A stretch of DNA of 34,994 bases from Herpomyces periplanetae (taxonomy: Eukaryota; Ascomycota; Laboulbeniomycetes; Herpomycetales; Herpomycetaceae): contig WMKJ01000125.1 of the NCBI GenBank assembly GCA_009733715.1, forward strand, positions 1 to 34,994, given 5' to 3'. Position 1 is the first letter of the stretch. The number at the start of each line of letters is the position of its first letter. Below the pieces are notes generated by a model. It saw nothing but the letters and a program-made list of their open reading frames with translations. It ran no database searches and had not been told where the DNA came from. This document shows positions 33,808-34,994 of the stretch, piece by piece. The translations under genes and the position numbers were made by a program.

Positions 33808-34994
33808 ATGCGATCATCTATTGCCTGTGCTCGCTGCCGTCGCAGCAAAGTTAAATGCATAAATAATGGAATCAACACTACTTGTCGAGCGTGTGATTCT
33901 TCCGGTCGCGAATGTACTTATCCCGTTCCTTCTCATTCCGTTGGATCAACTTCTGCTTCATCATCTCAACCTTCGCCTGCTGCTGTAGCGGTCGCGACGG
34001 CTGCATTATCTGCTGCACCTGACTCGTCTACTGGTGCAGCCGTAGCTGCTGTCGTCGCGGGCGGCGCGGTAGATTCTCACGCTTTTGGTGCTCATCTACA
34101 TGATTCTGATCGGTTAACCCATTCCGAAGAAACCCCTAAACGTCCTCGTCTTAAACGTAACACCGCCGCCTCACACGCAATCGCTGCATCGCGTGACGCT
34201 GCTAGGGGCTTTATCGATGCTTTAGACCACTCGTTGCTTACGCCTCGCGTTTGGACGGAATTATTCGAAATTTGGCAACTCCACTTCTCTGCTCATCTCC
34301 CATTTCTTCATCCACCTACCTTTCTTAGACCTCTACGACAATCGTCGTCTCCATCATCTGCTCCGTCTACCATCTCTACTTCAGCTGCCTCAGGATCATC
34401 TAATCCATCATCCGCTATTCCTTCAGCGAATACTTCAGCACAATCGGTTTTTCCCATTTCAGCCACCTCTTCCACAAGTCCCAGTTCTTCCTCAATATCT
34501 GCATCAGGCATGACCCTTTCCGCCCCCTCCATAGCCACCACAACCACATCCGCTAAGCTAAGTCCCCAAAATTCTACCCCCGCAACGTCCGCCTCAATTC
34601 AATCCTTAGCTCTGCCTAACCCCCGATCCGGAGCCTCCCCAGCATCCCCGCATCCACCAGGGTCTCCATTACTGCTATGTTCATTTCTTGCTTTAACCGC
34701 ACGATTTCACCCTTTACTCGTTGCTCATCACTGCCCTGCCACCTCTTCGCGGCCAAGCAATCCCCTCATTGCTTCTGATTATTACGCGGCCGCCGCTCGT
34801 TTTCGCTTTGCAGCCAATTTCGGAGATAGTCTGGGGATTCCCGACCTTGAACGTACCCAAGCTTTGCTCATGCTTTCCCTGTACGATTGGACGAAAAATC
34901 AAGGGTATAAGTCATGGGTTTCATTGGGTGTTGCTATCCGGTATGCACAATATTTGGGCTTTCAGTATGAACCGGACGTCGAAGATTGCGCTGT
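33808..34994 (+). CDS. Zn(II)2Cys6 fungal transcription factor, 3'-truncated by window end
   Basis: An open frame of 395 codons starts at the ATG at 33808 and runs off the window; I checked it by hand and found no stop. The zinc cluster is complete: Cys7-x2-Cys10-x6-Cys17-x8-Cys26-x2-Cys29-x6-Cys36, with the basic RRSKVK loop. An Ala/Ser-rich linker and a basic PKRPRLKR patch follow. The fungal regulatory domain begins near 133 (FIDALDHSLLTPRVWTELF, LPFLHPPTFLRPLRQ) and resumes at about 288 (LLLCSFLALTARFHPLLVAH), then ERTQALLMLSLYDWTKNQGY. About 110 Ser/Thr/Pro/Ala-rich residues split these parts. Such proteins are nuclear and bind CGG half-sites, usually as dimers; the target pathway cannot be inferred. 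The leader is strongly CT-rich. Confidence 0.92.
   Translation, partial: MRSSIACARCRRSKVKCINNGINTTCRACDSSGRECTYPVPSHSVGSTSASSSQPSPAAVAVATAALSAAPDSSTGAAVAAVVAGGAVDSHAFGAHLHDSDRLTHSEETPKRPRLKRNTAASHAIAASRDAARGFIDALDHSLLTPRVWTELFEIWQLHFSAHLPFLHPPTFLRPLRQSSSPSSAPSTISTSAASGSSNPSSAIPSANTSAQSVFPISATSSTSPSSSSISASGMTLSAPSIATTTTSAKLSPQNSTPATSASIQSLALPNPRSGASPASPHPPGSPLLLCSFLALTARFHPLLVAHHCPATSSRPSNPLIASDYYAAAARFRFAANFGDSLGIPDLERTQALLMLSLYDWTKNQGYKSWVSLGVAIRYAQYLGFQYEPDVEDCA

Noticed and set aside
1-34994. tRNA, rRNA, snRNA, CRISPR arrays, telomere arrays, transposons or viral elements
   Set aside because: Scanned by eye for A/B boxes, conserved RNA ends, tandem TTAGGG, long terminal or inverted element ends and polymerase/transposase motifs; nothing convincing. 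A covariance and repeat-library search would be the decisive test.

Overview
The window reads as nuclear DNA of an ascomycete fungus, most likely a filamentous one (Pezizomycotina). The genes carry short spliceosomal introns of about 50-380 nt, mostly with GTAAGT/GTACGT-like donors. The gene set is fungal: a Pkc1-type protein kinase C with HR1-C2-C1-C1-kinase order, a Zn(II)2Cys6 transcription factor, a fungal DENN/AEX-3 protein with a long coiled coil, and an MCT-family transporter. The sequence does not let me name a genus. No rRNA, tRNA, CRISPR array, intact transposon or viral element was recognised.

Layout. 1-1541: a proline-rich, low-complexity protein (+); its 5' end is embedded in a near-perfect inverted repeat cut by the window edge. 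1542-3123: purine-rich spacer. 3124-4844: MCT-family transporter (+, one intron), ending 15 bp from the convergent BCD1 snoRNP assembly factor (4860-6066, -). 6201-7640 (-): a string of collinear peptide islands resembling EBP1/PA2G4/Cdb4 (M24 fold), probably a decayed gene. About 7.6-18.2 kb: a gene-poor tract. It is purine-rich on + up to about 15.25 kb, then flips sharply to pyrimidine-rich, with a compound microsatellite near 16.9 kb. 18261-22375: DENN-domain protein (+, three exons), convergent with ORC1 (22765-25489, -, three exons). ORC1 is divergent from REV7 (25644-26219, +) across a 154-bp shared promoter holding a CACGTG. REV7 converges on PKC1 (26549-30457, -, four exons). 30458-33807: divergent spacer with the same purine-to-pyrimidine flip. 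33808-34994: start of a Zn(II)2Cys6 regulator, cut by the window end.

Exon structures were worked out by hand from splice signals, reading phase and family similarity. In BCD1, ORC1, PKC1, the transporter and the DENN protein, the spliced junctions restore family motifs that no single open frame contains: the first CxxC of the BCD1 zinc finger, the ORC1 BAH region, and the PKC1 HR1 repeat and hydrophobic tail. Functionally the window is mixed housekeeping: replication initiation (ORC1) next to translesion polymerase (REV7), cell-wall integrity signalling (PKC1), Rab regulation (DENN), snoRNP assembly (BCD1) and transport. It is not a dedicated cluster. The most unusual items are the terminal inverted repeat in gene 1, the probable EBP1-like relic, an exon-like duplicate inside the transporter intron, and the strand-composition switches.
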